Shown: one piece after another, positions 1 to 9,296 of the stretch
Position numbering within the stretch: position 1 is the stretch's first letter
Layout: each line of letters begins with the position of its first letter
Assembly: GCF_900142075.1 (NCBI RefSeq)
Contig: NZ_FQZO01000001.1
Location: forward strand, 682,001-746,000
Length of the DNA stretch: 64,000 nucleotides
Direction of reading: 5' to 3'
Origin: Clostridium amylolyticum
GTDB taxonomy: Bacteria; Bacillota; Clostridia; Clostridiales; Clostridiaceae
Position numbers and translations under genes: made by a program
Notes under the pieces: model-generated
Seen by the model: the letters and a program-made list of their open reading frames with translations, nothing else
Told to the model about the DNA's origin: nothing
The model's database searches: none

Positions 1-1008
1 GGGATAGTATGCCCTTTTGGAATGAATTTGGCTTTTGCAGAAAATGCTTTTATGAATGGTGTAGAATTTAAATTCAACTATAAAGTTATGGATATGAAAA
101 AAGCAAAGGATGAGTTTATAATAAGCGATGGAAAAGAAGAAATTAAGTCAAAGTTTATTGTAAATGCTACAGGGGTTTATAGTGATGAATTTAATAATAT
201 GATAAGTAATAACAAAATAAATATCAGACCAAGAAAAGGAGAATATCTTCTTTTTGATAAAACCGCGGGAGAAAAGGTAGCTCATACAATTTTCCAATTA
301 CCTACTAGGTTAGGAAAAGGAATTTTAGTTACACCTACAGTACATGGAAATCTGCTTATTGGACCTAACGCCTTAGACATTAATGAAAAAGACGATGTTA
401 CCACTACCAAGGAAGGTATAAAAGAAGTAATGGAAAAAGCAGCTTTAAGTGTTACTAATATACCTATGAATATGGTAATAACATCTTTTAGCGGACTAAG
501 AGCTACAGGTAACACCGGTGATTTTATAATTGGAGAAGCAAAAGATGTACCTGGATTTATAAATGCCGCTGGTATTGAGTCCCCAGGCTTATCAGCTTCC
601 CCAGCAGTAGGTATGATGATTAAAGATATTATAATAGAGAAACTAAAACCTTCTTTGAAAAAAGATTTTATAGAAAAAAGGCAGGGAATAATTAAATTCA
701 GTGAACTATCAAAGGAAGAAAAGCAGAAGCTTATTAAGGAAAAACCAGAATATGGACATATAATATGCCGATGCGAGATGGTTACAGAAGGGGAAATTTT
801 AGATGCCATGAGAAGACCATTAGGAGCAAAAACTTTAGATGGTGTTAAAATTAGAACAAGAGCTGGAATGGGTAGATGCCAAGCAGGATTCTGCACTCCA
901 AAGACTATAGCGATAATAGCCAAGGAACTTGGTATATCACCTCTTGAAGTAACTAAGTTTGGTAACAATTCTAAAGTACTAACTGGAATAAATAAAGAGA
1001 ATATATAG
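1..1008 (+). CDS. glpA: GlpA-like FAD-dependent glycerol-3-phosphate oxidoreductase (5' truncated by window)
   Basis: The reading frame is open from base 1, so the N-terminal FAD-binding part lies outside the window. The visible part is a DAO-type FAD oxidoreductase followed by a BFD-like [2Fe-2S] domain near the C-terminus, shown by a C-x-C pair (ICRCEM) and, about 33 residues later, C-x4-C (GRCQAGFC). This order matches the anaerobic glycerol-3-phosphate dehydrogenase large subunit GlpA and related clostridial oxidoreductases. It probably oxidises glycerol-3-phosphate to dihydroxyacetone phosphate. The next gene (GlpB-like) starts about 13 bases after the stop, and a DUF1667 protein follows, as in other clostridial glycerol operons. 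Substrate is inferred from family and context; an L-2-hydroxyglutarate-oxidase-like role is the main alternative. Confidence 0.82.
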   Translation, partial: GIVCPFGMNLAFAENAFMNGVEFKFNYKVMDMKKAKDEFIISDGKEEIKSKFIVNATGVYSDEFNNMISNNKINIRPRKGEYLLFDKTAGEKVAHTIFQLPTRLGKGILVTPTVHGNLLIGPNALDINEKDDVTTTKEGIKEVMEKAALSVTNIPMNMVITSFSGLRATGNTGDFIIGEAKDVPGFINAAGIESPGLSASPAVGMMIKDIIIEKLKPSLKKDFIEKRQGIIKFSELSKEEKQKLIKEKPEYGHIICRCEMVTEGEILDAMRRPLGAKTLDGVKIRTRAGMGRCQAGFCTPKTIAIIAKELGISPLEVTKFGNNSKVLTGINKENI

Positions 1009-1021
1009 GGGAGTGATGGGA

Positions 1022-2281
1022 ATGCTAAATTATGACTTAGTTATAATAGGAGGAGGCCCTGCTGGGTTGGCAGCAGCCATTAGCGCAAAAGAAGAGGGAA
1101 TTGATAAAATATTAATTATAGAAAGAGATAATTTTTTAGGTGGAATATTAAATCAATGTATTCATAATGGGTTTGGATTGCATACTTTTAAGGAAGAGCT
1201 CACAGGACCAGAATATGCCCAAAGATTTGCTGTTAAAATAAAAGAGTTAAATATAGATTATAAACTTAATACCATGGTTATAGATCTAAATGAAAATAAA
1301 GAGGTTACAGCTATTAATTCAGAAGAAGGGGTAATAACTATAAAGTCTAAAGCCATAATTTTGGCTATGGGCTGCAGAGAAAGACCTAGAGGCGCACTAA
1401 ATATACCTGGAAGCAGATGTACAGGTATCTATACAGCCGGAACTGCTCAGCATTTTGTAAATATTGAAGGGTATATGCCTGGTAAAAAAGTTGTAATATT
1501 AGGATCAGGGGATATTGGTCTTATAATGGCTAGAAGAATGACTTTTGAAGGAGCAGAAGTTAAAGCTGTAGTAGAGCTAATGCCATATTCAGGTGGATTA
1601 AATAGAAATATAGTACAGTGCTTGGATGACTTTAACATTCCACTAAAATTAAGCCATACAGTAATAGAAATTAGAGGTAAGGAAAGAGTGGAAGGTGTAG
1701 TTATAGCTGAAGTAGATAAAAATAGACAGGCTATACCAGGAACAGAAGAGTATATAGAATGTGATACTTTGCTTTTATCTGTAGGATTACTACCTGAAAA
1801 TGATATTTCAAGAAAAGCAAATATCAATTTAAACCCTATTACAGGAGGGCCTATAGTGAGTCAAAATCTTTCAACTAGCATAGATGGTATCTTTGCCTGT
1901 GGTAATGTATTACATGTTCATGACCTAGTAGATTATGTAACTCAGGAATCTTATGCTGCAGGAAAAAATGCTGCTTCATATATTAAAGGAAGTAAAAAAG
2001 ATGAGGATAAGATATCTATAAAAACTGGAAAAGGGGTTAGATATACCGTACCTTACTATATAGATAAAAATACTTTAGATGGTGATATTCTAATTAGATT
2101 CAGGGTGGATAATGTATATAAAAATTCCTTCTTAGATGTAAAATTGGGTGATGATAGAATAAGTCACGTTAAAAAGAGAGTTGTTACTCCAGGGGAAATG
2201 GAACAGATAATAATTAAAAAGCAAAATATAGTAGACAAAGATGATTTAAAAGAAATTACTATAGAAATTAAGGAGGCATAA
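1022..2281 (+). CDS. GlpB-like FAD/NAD(P)-binding oxidoreductase
   Basis: This is a pyridine-nucleotide-disulfide-type flavoprotein. An N-terminal FAD dinucleotide motif (IIGGGPAGLAAA) is followed by a second nucleotide-binding motif (ILGSGDIGLIMARR) in the middle and a C-terminal FAD-contact region (GIFACGNV). It probably accepts electrons from the GlpA-like subunit. I chose the ATG at 1022 because the ribosome site AGGGGAG (1007-1013) lies 8 bases upstream; a GTG at 1013 and an ATG at 1016 are in frame but overlap or crowd that site. It ends 3 bases before the DUF1667 gene, so the three are translated as one unit. Confidence 0.88.
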   Translation: MLNYDLVIIGGGPAGLAAAISAKEEGIDKILIIERDNFLGGILNQCIHNGFGLHTFKEELTGPEYAQRFAVKIKELNIDYKLNTMVIDLNENKEVTAINSEEGVITIKSKAIILAMGCRERPRGALNIPGSRCTGIYTAGTAQHFVNIEGYMPGKKVVILGSGDIGLIMARRMTFEGAEVKAVVELMPYSGGLNRNIVQCLDDFNIPLKLSHTVIEIRGKERVEGVVIAEVDKNRQAIPGTEEYIECDTLLLSVGLLPENDISRKANINLNPITGGPIVSQNLSTSIDGIFACGNVLHVHDLVDYVTQESYAAGKNAASYIKGSKKDEDKISIKTGKGVRYTVPYYIDKNTLDGDILIRFRVDNVYKNSFLDVKLGDDRISHVKKRVVTPGEMEQIIIKKQNIVDKDDLKEITIEIKEA

Positions 2282-2284
2282 TAT

Positions 2285-2650
2285 ATGGAGACAAGGGAGT
2301 TAACATGTATAAGATGTCCATTAGGTTGTAATCTAGAAGTTACCCTAGAGGAAGGTAAGGTATTAAAGGTTACTGGAAATACATGTATAAGAGGAGAAGA
2401 ATATGGCGTAAAGGAATGTACCAATCCTACTAGAATTGTAACTAGCATAGTGCCAGTGATAAATGGCGACGTACCGATGCTGCCTGTTAAAACACAAAAT
2501 GATATTCCAAAAAGTCTTATGTTTCAATGTATAAAGGAACTAAAGGACATTAAAGTAAAAGCACCTATAAAGATAGGTGACATAATAGTTAAAAATGTTG
2601 CAGGTACAGGTGTAGATGTAATTGCAACTAGAGATATTAATATTTCATAG
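2285..2650 (+). CDS. DUF1667 family cysteine-rich protein of the glycerol-oxidation operon
   Basis: A 121-residue protein with an N-terminal C-x2-C-x3-C cluster (CIRCPLGC) and later cysteines (NTCIRGEEYGVKEC), a pattern that suggests Fe-S or zinc binding. It matches the DUF1667 family, which commonly follows GlpA- and GlpB-like oxidoreductases in clostridia. It may act as a small electron-transfer subunit, but its biochemical role is not established. The start follows AAGGAGG by a normal distance, and the gene ends just before a strong terminator. Confidence 0.85.
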   Translation: METRELTCIRCPLGCNLEVTLEEGKVLKVTGNTCIRGEEYGVKECTNPTRIVTSIVPVINGDVPMLPVKTQNDIPKSLMFQCIKELKDIKVKAPIKIGDIIVKNVAGTGVDVIATRDINIS

Positions 2651-2660
2651 TCTTGACCAA

Positions 2661-2718
2661 ATACCTTTTATAAAGCAAAATGTAGATAATATGCTTTATA
2701 AAAGGTATTATTTTTTTA
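2661..2718 (+). terminator. Rho-independent terminator after the glycerol operon
   Basis: A perfect 17-bp inverted repeat (2661-2677 with 2692-2708) and a 14-base loop are followed by a T-rich run. It ends the glp-like operon. Confidence 0.85.
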
Positions 2719-2769
2719 TTTAAAGGCATGCTTTTATTATATGAAAAAATACATAGTGAGGTATTTAAG

Positions 2770-3381
2770 ATGAAACTTACAAAAGAATTCTATAATAGAG
2801 ATTCACTTATAGTGGCAGAGAAACTACTGGGGAAAATATTAGTTAGTGAAGTAAATGGGGAAGTATTAGCTGGAAAAATCGTTGAAACAGAGGCTTATAG
2901 GGGGGCGGAAGATAAAGCAGCTCACTCTTATAATAATAGGAGAACTTTAAGAACTGAGGTTATGTTTGGAGAGGCTGCCAGGGCTTATATTTATTTTATT
3001 TATGGCATGTATAACTGCATGAATATAGTATGTGAAGAAGTTGGAACACCTCAGGCTGTTCTTATTAGAGCTCTAGAGCCTGTAGAAGGAATAGAATTAA
3101 TGTGCAAGAATAGATATAAGAAGTTCTATGAAGAATTAACCAACAGAGAAAAGGTCAACCTATCTAACGGACCAGGAAAGCTTTGCAAAGCACTAAACAT
3201 AGATAGGACTCTAAATGGCGAGAATCTTTTAGGTGATAAGTTATATTTAGTGGAAGGGGAGAAAATTAATAAAAAGGATATTGTGTTAGCTAAAAGGGTA
3301 GGCATTGACTATGCAGAAGAAGCAAAGGATTTTTTGTGGAGATTTTATATAAAAGATAATAAATATGTTTCAAAAAAATAA
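2770..3381 (+). CDS. DNA-3-methyladenine glycosylase (AAG/MPG family)
   Basis: A 203-residue member of the alkyladenine DNA glycosylase family, which removes alkylated purines as the first step of base-excision repair. Family motifs are VETEAYRG with nearby histidine (catalytic region), YIYGMYNCMN-like core and NGPGKLCKAL. Length fits the usual size of about 200 residues. An in-frame ATG at 2728 would add 14 residues, but the ribosome site GTGAGG lies 8 bases before the ATG at 2770, so that start is preferred. The gene stands alone between two terminators. Confidence 0.9.
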   Translation: MKLTKEFYNRDSLIVAEKLLGKILVSEVNGEVLAGKIVETEAYRGAEDKAAHSYNNRRTLRTEVMFGEAARAYIYFIYGMYNCMNIVCEEVGTPQAVLIRALEPVEGIELMCKNRYKKFYEELTNREKVNLSNGPGKLCKALNIDRTLNGENLLGDKLYLVEGEKINKKDIVLAKRVGIDYAEEAKDFLWRFYIKDNKYVSKK

Positions 3382-3410
3382 AGCGTGCACTCATGCACGC
3401 TTTGTTTTTT
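3380..3410. terminator. Bidirectional terminator between the glycosylase and pbp genes
   Basis: A 10-bp stem (AAAGCGTGCA, 3380-3389, with 3394-3403) has a 4-base loop. T runs lie on the 3' side in both directions, so it can stop both convergent genes. Confidence 0.88.
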
Positions 3411-3414
3411 AATT

Positions 3415-5874
3415 TTAAGTAGCAGGTGGCTCACCATTCCCATTGGGAGGAGTTCCGCTATTACCATTTCCGGTGTCATTACCAGTATTATTATTTCCTC
3501 CATTTCCTCCACCAGGGTTAGTGGTATTACCGGTAGGTGGTGTTGTAGGTGGTGTTGTAGGAACTGGTACTGGTTTAGTATCATCCTGTTCTGTAGGAAG
3601 AACATATTTATCGTCTTCTAAAGCCTTACTAGGTTTGTAATTTCTTTTTATAAATACTTTTTTAACCCTTAATTCAGCAGGGGTATTTTCATTGGCTAGT
3701 TTATTATTGGAAGAATTAACTTCAGCTTCCACATGAACATCACATAAGGATGTTGGAACTGTACCTTCTAAAAAGTAATCAGTAACTACTCTACTACCCC
3801 TTGGATCTTTTTTACATAGATCTGTAGCAAGCAAACCAGAATCAGCACAAACAGAAGCTCTTACAATGCCACTAGGCTTCTCTATATCATTGGTAGAAAG
3901 ACCTTCATTGGCTTTTTTCATTATCTTGCTCCAAGCTGCGGCAGCTTGATTACTGTTTATACTTAATTTTGCAGGGATATCTTCACCTACCCATACAGCG
4001 GCGGAAAGGTGAGGAGTTAATCCAGAAAACCACACATTTTTATTTTCTGAGGATGTACCGGTTTTACCGGCTACAGGCATATCACCAAATTTAGCTTTGG
4101 TGGCTGAATAGCTTAGAGGTCCTTTAAGCATATCGTACATTATAAAAGCCGTCTGAGGTGAAATAACTTTTCTTTGTTCAGGGGTGGCTTCTAAAAGTAC
4201 TTTACCAGTCTTATCCACTACTTTGGTATACAAAAGTGGTTCAGTGTACATACCATTATTACCAAAAGTTCCGTAAGCAGCAGCCATATAATAAGGGTTA
4301 GTACCCCAAAATTCTCCTAATCCAAGAGCAGCTATACTACCCTTCTCATCAGGAACATTATTAAAATCTATACCGAATTTTTCAGCATAAGCGGCTCCGG
4401 TTTTAACACCCATTTCATATTCTAGTTTAAGAGCAACTAAGTTAATAGAATACTTAATAGCTTCTCTAAGGTTTACGTAACCTCTGAAACGCTTATTATC
4501 GTTGTTAGGTTCATAATTAGGGTAAGTCTTTTTCATTTGATCTGTTAATGGACTATCCTCAACAACAGTTCCTGCAGTAGCAAATTTTGTATCTATAGCA
4601 GGGGCATAAACTGTTAATGGCTTAAGGGAAGATCCTGGAGGTCTATGAAAATTCTTCAAGTCATAGGCTCTATTATAAGATCCAGGGGGTTGATCACCTC
4701 TTCCACCTACTATGGCTTTTACTTGTCCTGTTTTATAATCCATTACCACAGCAGAAGCCTGGGGTTGAATAGTCTTATTTTTGTCTAAATGGGATTTTAT
4801 TCCAAAGGTTTTATCATCGTCTAAAACCTTTTGGGTATTTTCTTGAATGGCTTTATCCATAGTGGTATAAATTTGAAGCCCGCCATTTAATAAAACTTTT
4901 TCTACTTCAGAATTAGTATATTTATACTTATTTTTCAAGTGATCTCTCACTTGATTTATTACAGGTCTTGAAAACCATTCAAAGTTTAATTTATTGGGGT
5001 TTTCAACTTTTCTAAGAGCGATTACATCTGCAAAGGTTTTTTGAAGTTTTCCTGCATTTAAATCATTCATTGCAGCAGTATATTCGTCATTATTTATTTT
5101 TCCAGTTTCCTTCATTTTAGATAAAACAGTTTTGGTTCTATTAATATAAGGGGTAGGATTTTTTTGTGAATTGGTGGTAAGAGCATTATATTTATCTGTA
5201 CTTTGTGTTACCCCTGCCAAATAAGCACATTCTAATAAATTTAGCTGATCCACATCTTTATTAAAGTAATACTGAGAGCCCATTTCAACACCATATGTAA
5301 TACCACCTAAAGGAATGGTGTTCATATATGCCTCTAATATTTGATCCTTTGAAAGTTGTTTTTCTAAGTTTATTGCTAAATACATCTCTTGAATTTTTCT
5401 TGTTGCACTTACTTCATTAGTTAACACGGTGTTTTTTAATAACTGTTGAGTAATGGTGGAAGCACCATGCATCCCTGATTGTTTTGAAATTATCTTTTTA
5501 ACATCGGTATAAATAGCTCCTAAAATTCTTCTTGGATCGATGCCGTTATGACTTTCAAATCTTTCATCCTCGATACTTATAAAGGCATTTTGAAGATTTT
5601 TTGGCACTTTACTTATAGGAACCACGTGCCTTTTTACTTCTGTAGGAACGTCGTCCATATATTCACCTTTATTATCATATATTCTTGATATCTGTTCTAA
5701 GGTTAAAATTTCTTTGACATCAAGAGGAGGGGCTGACTTTATAACAGCATAAACATATCCTCCGCCACCTACAGCTGCAGTTAATATAATAAATAATATG
5801 GTTAAGGCAACAACTTTAAAAATTCTGCCAGCTTTTCGGTTCTTTTTATTTTTTGGTTTCTTTTTCTCTCCCAT
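3415..5874 (-). CDS. pbpA: Class A penicillin-binding protein (PBP1A type), glycosyltransferase plus transpeptidase
   Basis: A bifunctional peptidoglycan synthase of 819 residues. It has a basic cytoplasmic tail, one membrane anchor (about residues 20-45), a GT51 transglycosylase domain with the catalytic motif around Glu102 (EDERFESHNG) and STITQQLLKN, then a transpeptidase domain with S415-x-x-K418, S476-x-N478 and K604-T-G606. The last 60-70 residues are a low-complexity tail rich in Pro, Thr, Asn and Gly. The start ATG follows AAGGAGG on the minus strand. A single-gene unit, divergent from yunB. The gene symbol is by family analogy; ponA would be equally fitting. Confidence 0.93.
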   Translation of the reverse strand: MGEKKKPKNKKNRKAGRIFKVVALTILFIILTAAVGGGGYVYAVIKSAPPLDVKEILTLEQISRIYDNKGEYMDDVPTEVKRHVVPISKVPKNLQNAFISIEDERFESHNGIDPRRILGAIYTDVKKIISKQSGMHGASTITQQLLKNTVLTNEVSATRKIQEMYLAINLEKQLSKDQILEAYMNTIPLGGITYGVEMGSQYYFNKDVDQLNLLECAYLAGVTQSTDKYNALTTNSQKNPTPYINRTKTVLSKMKETGKINNDEYTAAMNDLNAGKLQKTFADVIALRKVENPNKLNFEWFSRPVINQVRDHLKNKYKYTNSEVEKVLLNGGLQIYTTMDKAIQENTQKVLDDDKTFGIKSHLDKNKTIQPQASAVVMDYKTGQVKAIVGGRGDQPPGSYNRAYDLKNFHRPPGSSLKPLTVYAPAIDTKFATAGTVVEDSPLTDQMKKTYPNYEPNNDNKRFRGYVNLREAIKYSINLVALKLEYEMGVKTGAAYAEKFGIDFNNVPDEKGSIAALGLGEFWGTNPYYMAAAYGTFGNNGMYTEPLLYTKVVDKTGKVLLEATPEQRKVISPQTAFIMYDMLKGPLSYSATKAKFGDMPVAGKTGTSSENKNVWFSGLTPHLSAAVWVGEDIPAKLSINSNQAAAAWSKIMKKANEGLSTNDIEKPSGIVRASVCADSGLLATDLCKKDPRGSRVVTDYFLEGTVPTSLCDVHVEAEVNSSNNKLANENTPAELRVKKVFIKRNYKPSKALEDDKYVLPTEQDDTKPVPVPTTPPTTPPTGNTTNPGGGNGGNNNTGNDTGNGNSGTPPNGNGEPPAT

Positions 5875-5947
5875 GTTTTCCTCCTTATCATTGTAAGTAT
5901 GTATAGCAAATAAAAAGAAATTCCTGGATTTTAAAATAATATAACTT

Positions 5948-5956
5948 ATTATAGCA
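5948..5956 (-). promoter_or_regulatory. Possible extended -10 promoter for the pbp gene
   Basis: On the minus strand TATAAT is preceded by TGC, an extended -10 element. No good -35 box is seen 17 bases upstream, so this is tentative. Confidence 0.35.
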
Positions 5957-6001
5957 TAATAATAAATTGATTACACTAGAAAATTAATTAATGGGGGGCC
6001 T

Positions 6002-6652
6002 ATGCTAAAGTATAACAAATACAAGAAAAAATCCAAATTTAAAACAGAAGTATTTTTTGTTCTTTCTATATTATTTTTATTATTTAGTATATTTATTTAT
6101 GCCTTTGACAGAATAGTTATGCCCACTGTAATAATAGTGGCAGAAAGTGAGATTAAAGCTAAAGTTAGCGAAATAATAAGCGCTAATGCACTTTTAATTT
6201 ACAAAGAGGGGTTTAATTATGATGAACTAGTTAAGATAGAAAAAGATGTAGACGGGTATATAACCATGGTTAGAACGGATACTTTAAAAATGAATAATCT
6301 TGCATCTTCGGTAGCTTTAAAGTCTCAAAAGGATATTTCTAATATAGGGAATATGGGCATTAAGTTCCCTATAGGATATATTACTAAAAATAATATAATG
6401 TCTTATTGGGGACCAAAGATTACAATAAAAATGGAACCTATAGGACATACTAAAACCAGTTATGATTCTAAATTTGAAACTGCAGGTATTAATCAAACTA
6501 GGCATAAGATTTATTTGAATATGGAATCAAAGGTGAGAATAATCATACCCTTACAGAGCAGGGAAGTAGAGCTTAAGACAGAAATCCCTATAGTGGAAAC
6601 CATTATAGTGGGTAAAGTTCCAAGAACTAATATAGATCTTGATCCTAAATAA
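6002..6652 (+). CDS. yunB: Sporulation protein YunB
   Basis: A 216-residue protein with a basic N-terminus and one membrane segment (about residues 16-36), followed by an extracytoplasmic domain. The opening DRIVMPT and the later block ending in TEIPIVETIIVGKVP are typical of YunB. In Bacillus it is a mother-cell-expressed protein needed for efficient sporulation; the molecular role is unknown. This is one of the clearest signs that the organism forms spores. A G-rich ribosome site precedes the ATG. The gene is transcribed alone, and I could not identify a convincing sigma-E or sigma-K promoter. Confidence 0.88.
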   Translation: MLKYNKYKKKSKFKTEVFFVLSILFLLFSIFIYAFDRIVMPTVIIVAESEIKAKVSEIISANALLIYKEGFNYDELVKIEKDVDGYITMVRTDTLKMNNLASSVALKSQKDISNIGNMGIKFPIGYITKNNIMSYWGPKITIKMEPIGHTKTSYDSKFETAGINQTRHKIYLNMESKVRIIIPLQSREVELKTEIPIVETIIVGKVPRTNIDLDPK

Positions 6653-6694
6653 AAGAACTCTATTATCAACAATAGCTATTAAAAGTATAAAAAA

Positions 6695-6713
6695 CCCCTG
6701 TTAAAAACAGGGG
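6695..6713 (-). terminator. Terminator hairpin downstream of hpt
   Basis: An 8-bp stem (CCCCTGTT/AACAGGGG) has a 3-base loop. On the minus strand it is followed by a T-rich run, so it best serves hpt, although it also lies at the end of yunB. Confidence 0.7.
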
Positions 6714-6791
6714 ATTCTATATTGTAAGTTATTCTGATTCTTTTTCAGAAAAACTATCATTCATTCTAAATTTTAAATTCTAAATTAACAC

Positions 6792-7316
6792 CTATTCTTC
6801 CCAATTAAATACGTAAGGTATATTTCTGTAATAATCTCCATAATTTAAACCATATCCCACTACAAAAACATCTTCTATTTCAAAACAACAGTAATCAGGA
6901 GTTAAATCTAATTTTCTTCTAGAAGGTTTATCTAATAGAACACAGGATTTTACAGAATTAGCTCCTCTTTCTTTAGCATAATTCATAACAAAATCCATAG
7001 TAATACCAGAATCTATAATATCATCTACCACTAAAACATCATAACCAGTTATATCATCAGGGATATCATTAACCACTTTTACAATACCTGTGCTTTCTTC
7101 ACCGTGTCCATAACTTGAAGTTGTCATAAATCCAATTTTCACATCAGTAGTTATTTCACGTACAAGGTCAGCTGTAAAAATAAAGCTGCCTCTAAGTAAA
7201 GAAAGAACATATAGTTTTTTACCTGTATAATCTTTAGTAATAGTGCCAGCAACAATTTTGATTTTGTCTTTTATGGAATTTTCATCAATAAGTATGTTCC
7301 TCTTTTTCTCTTCCAT
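6792..7316 (-). CDS. hpt: Hypoxanthine phosphoribosyltransferase
   Basis: A 174-residue purine-salvage enzyme that makes IMP and GMP from hypoxanthine or guanine and PRPP. It carries the type I phosphoribosyltransferase PRPP loop (VLVVDDIIDSGITM, about residues 94-107), the flexible-loop SYG motif (about residues 68-70) and a C-terminal aromatic/acidic base-binding region. The ATG follows GGAGG on the minus strand. It has its own near-consensus promoter and is divergent from hflX. Confidence 0.94.
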   Translation of the reverse strand: MEEKKRNILIDENSIKDKIKIVAGTITKDYTGKKLYVLSLLRGSFIFTADLVREITTDVKIGFMTTSSYGHGEESTGIVKVVNDIPDDITGYDVLVVDDIIDSGITMDFVMNYAKERGANSVKSCVLLDKPSRRKLDLTPDYCCFEIEDVFVVGYGLNYGDYYRNIPYVFNWEE

Positions 7317-7360
7317 GTTAATCCTCCAAACTATAATAACATATTTACAACGTTGTTCTT

Positions 7361-7389
7361 ATAGTATAAAATTAAATGAAAGTTGTCAA
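7361..7389 (-). promoter_or_regulatory. Sigma-A promoter of hpt
   Basis: Minus-strand TTGACA (7384-7389) and TACTAT (7361-7366) are separated by 17 bases. The start of transcription would be about 35-40 bases before the hpt ATG. Confidence 0.8.
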
Positions 7390-7444
7390 GAAGTATAGAT
7401 TTGAGTTAAATGCCCTTAAATAAAGGCCTTATGGAGGTGCTTAT

Positions 7445-9232
7445 ATGATAAATGGAAATATTGAAGGAGTTAGAAATTCACAGCTTCAATTACTTGAAAA
7501 GTTATACGATATTAAAGTTCCTAAATATTCCATAGCTACAGAAGAAATAATAAATACTATGGTTTCTGTAACCTCTTATATTGAAAGAGAAATTAGTATA
7601 GCTATAGATAGAAAAGGTAATGTGATTAATGTATCCATTGGTGATAGTGGCATGGTAGAGATACCTATAATAGATATTTCTGAAAGAAAGCTATCAGGAA
7701 TTAGAATTATCCACACTCATCCTAACGGTAACTCTAGATTGTCTGCTTTAGATGTATCGGCGTTAATAAAATTAAAATTAGATTGTCTTGTGGCAGTTGG
7801 GGTTTATGATGAAAATATTACAGATTTATCATTAGGATTTTGTGGTATAGAAAATGATGTGTTAATGGCTGAAACATTAAATAATCTTACTATGGAAAAA
7901 GCTATTAATATGAATATTTTAGATAGAATTCAGTATTCTGAAAATATAATAAAAGATTCCAATGTTTTAGAGGATAATGGTGAAAGAGCTATAATAGTAG
8001 GATGTGACAGTGAGGAGAGTTTAGAGGAACTTTCTGAACTTTCTAGTGCCTGCGAGATACCCGTAGTTTATAGTGTTTATCAAAATAGGAGTAAAATAGA
8101 TTCTGCTTATTATATTGGCAGCGGTAAAGTGGAAGAAATAGCGCTTCTAAGGCAGGCTTATAGAGCTAATGTTATCATCTTTGATGATGAACTTTCAGGC
8201 TCTCAAGTTAGAAATCTAGAAGAAGCCATTGGAGTAAAGGTAATAGATAGAACTACGTTAATATTGGAGATATTTGCTACTAGGGCAAAAAGTAGAGAGT
8301 CTAGAATTCAAGTAGAATTAGCTCAATTAAAGTATAGACTATCTAGGTTAGCAGGCTTAGGAACAGTTCTTTCCCGTACTGGGGGTGGTATAGGCACTAG
8401 AGGACCTGGAGAAAAGAAGTTGGAAACGGATAGAAGGCACATAAAAGAAAGAATTTATGACCTTAGTAGTGAACTAGAAAAGATTAAAAGAAATAGGGAG
8501 ACTCAAAGAGAAAAAAGAAACAAGCAAAACATACCAAGGGTATCATTGGTAGGGTATACCAATGCAGGAAAATCTACTTTAAGAAATGCATTAGTGGATA
8601 TTGCAGCAGAAAAAGATATGCTTAAAAAAGAAAAAGTTTTTGAAGCAGATATGCTATTTGCTACTTTAGACATCACCACCAGGGCTATAACACTTCCTGA
8701 TAATAGGCCTGTTACATTAACGGACACTGTGGGTTTTGTGAGAAAATTGCCTCATGAACTGGTGGAAGCTTTTAAATCTACATTAGAAGAGGTTATATAT
8801 TCAGATTTGCTATTACATGTGGTGGATGCATCCTCAGAGGAAGCCTTGGAGCAAATAGATGCAGTGGATAATGTATTGTTTGAATTAGGCGCTTTAAATA
8901 AACCAACTATTATACTTTTAAATAAAATAGATAAATCCACTGAAGAAAATTTAAATGTAATTAAATTAGCTATAGGAGAAAAAGAATATAAAGAAATTTC
9001 GGCAAAACATAATATAAATTTAGATATTCTTTTAGAAAGCATTTCTAAAAAGCTGCCTTATACCCTTAAAACTGCTGAATTTTTAATTCCTTATTCTGAT
9101 CAAAGCGTTACAGCATTTATTCATAGAAATGGAAAGGTTCTAGAAGAGGATTATAAGGATACTGGGACTTTTATAAAAGCTCAAGTAGATGATGAAGTGT
9201 ATAATAAATGTGCTAAATATATAATAGAATGA
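7445..9232 (+). CDS. hflX: GTPase HflX with an N-terminal JAMM/RadC-like domain
   Basis: HflX is a ribosome-associated GTPase that splits stalled or hibernating ribosomes. The P-loop starts at Gly370 (GYTNAGKST), followed by the switch region TDTVGFVRKLPHELVEAFKST and the guanine-specificity motif NKID. The protein is 595 residues, about 150-170 longer than ordinary HflX. The added N-terminus (about residues 1-140) contains Glu47/Glu49 and H90-T-H92-P-x6-S100-x2-D103, which fits the metal-binding JAMM signature seen in RadC and MPN+ proteases. The P-loop context has Arg after STL where Phe is common. The start follows GGAGG. It is a one-gene unit, divergent from hpt. The GTPase call is firm; the JAMM call is by motif only. 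Confidence 0.92.
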   Translation: MINGNIEGVRNSQLQLLEKLYDIKVPKYSIATEEIINTMVSVTSYIEREISIAIDRKGNVINVSIGDSGMVEIPIIDISERKLSGIRIIHTHPNGNSRLSALDVSALIKLKLDCLVAVGVYDENITDLSLGFCGIENDVLMAETLNNLTMEKAINMNILDRIQYSENIIKDSNVLEDNGERAIIVGCDSEESLEELSELSSACEIPVVYSVYQNRSKIDSAYYIGSGKVEEIALLRQAYRANVIIFDDELSGSQVRNLEEAIGVKVIDRTTLILEIFATRAKSRESRIQVELAQLKYRLSRLAGLGTVLSRTGGGIGTRGPGEKKLETDRRHIKERIYDLSSELEKIKRNRETQREKRNKQNIPRVSLVGYTNAGKSTLRNALVDIAAEKDMLKKEKVFEADMLFATLDITTRAITLPDNRPVTLTDTVGFVRKLPHELVEAFKSTLEEVIYSDLLLHVVDASSEEALEQIDAVDNVLFELGALNKPTIILLNKIDKSTEENLNVIKLAIGEKEYKEISAKHNINLDILLESISKKLPYTLKTAEFLIPYSDQSVTAFIHRNGKVLEEDYKDTGTFIKAQVDDEVYNKCAKYIIE

Positions 9233-9296
9233 AAATAGGGCATATTCAAAGTATAATTTATAAACATAGAATCATAATATTTATGAGGTGATGTTC

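Noticed and set aside
282..968. Long antisense frame opposite the GlpA-like gene
   Set aside because: It is the shadow of a well-supported coding region; its protein is low-complexity Ser/Ile-rich and has no proper start signal.
3385..3640. Open frames on both strands over the C-terminal tail of the penicillin-binding protein gene
   Set aside because: They only mirror the Pro/Thr/Gly/Asn-rich repeats of the real gene in other frames. They have no ribosome site and no conserved features.
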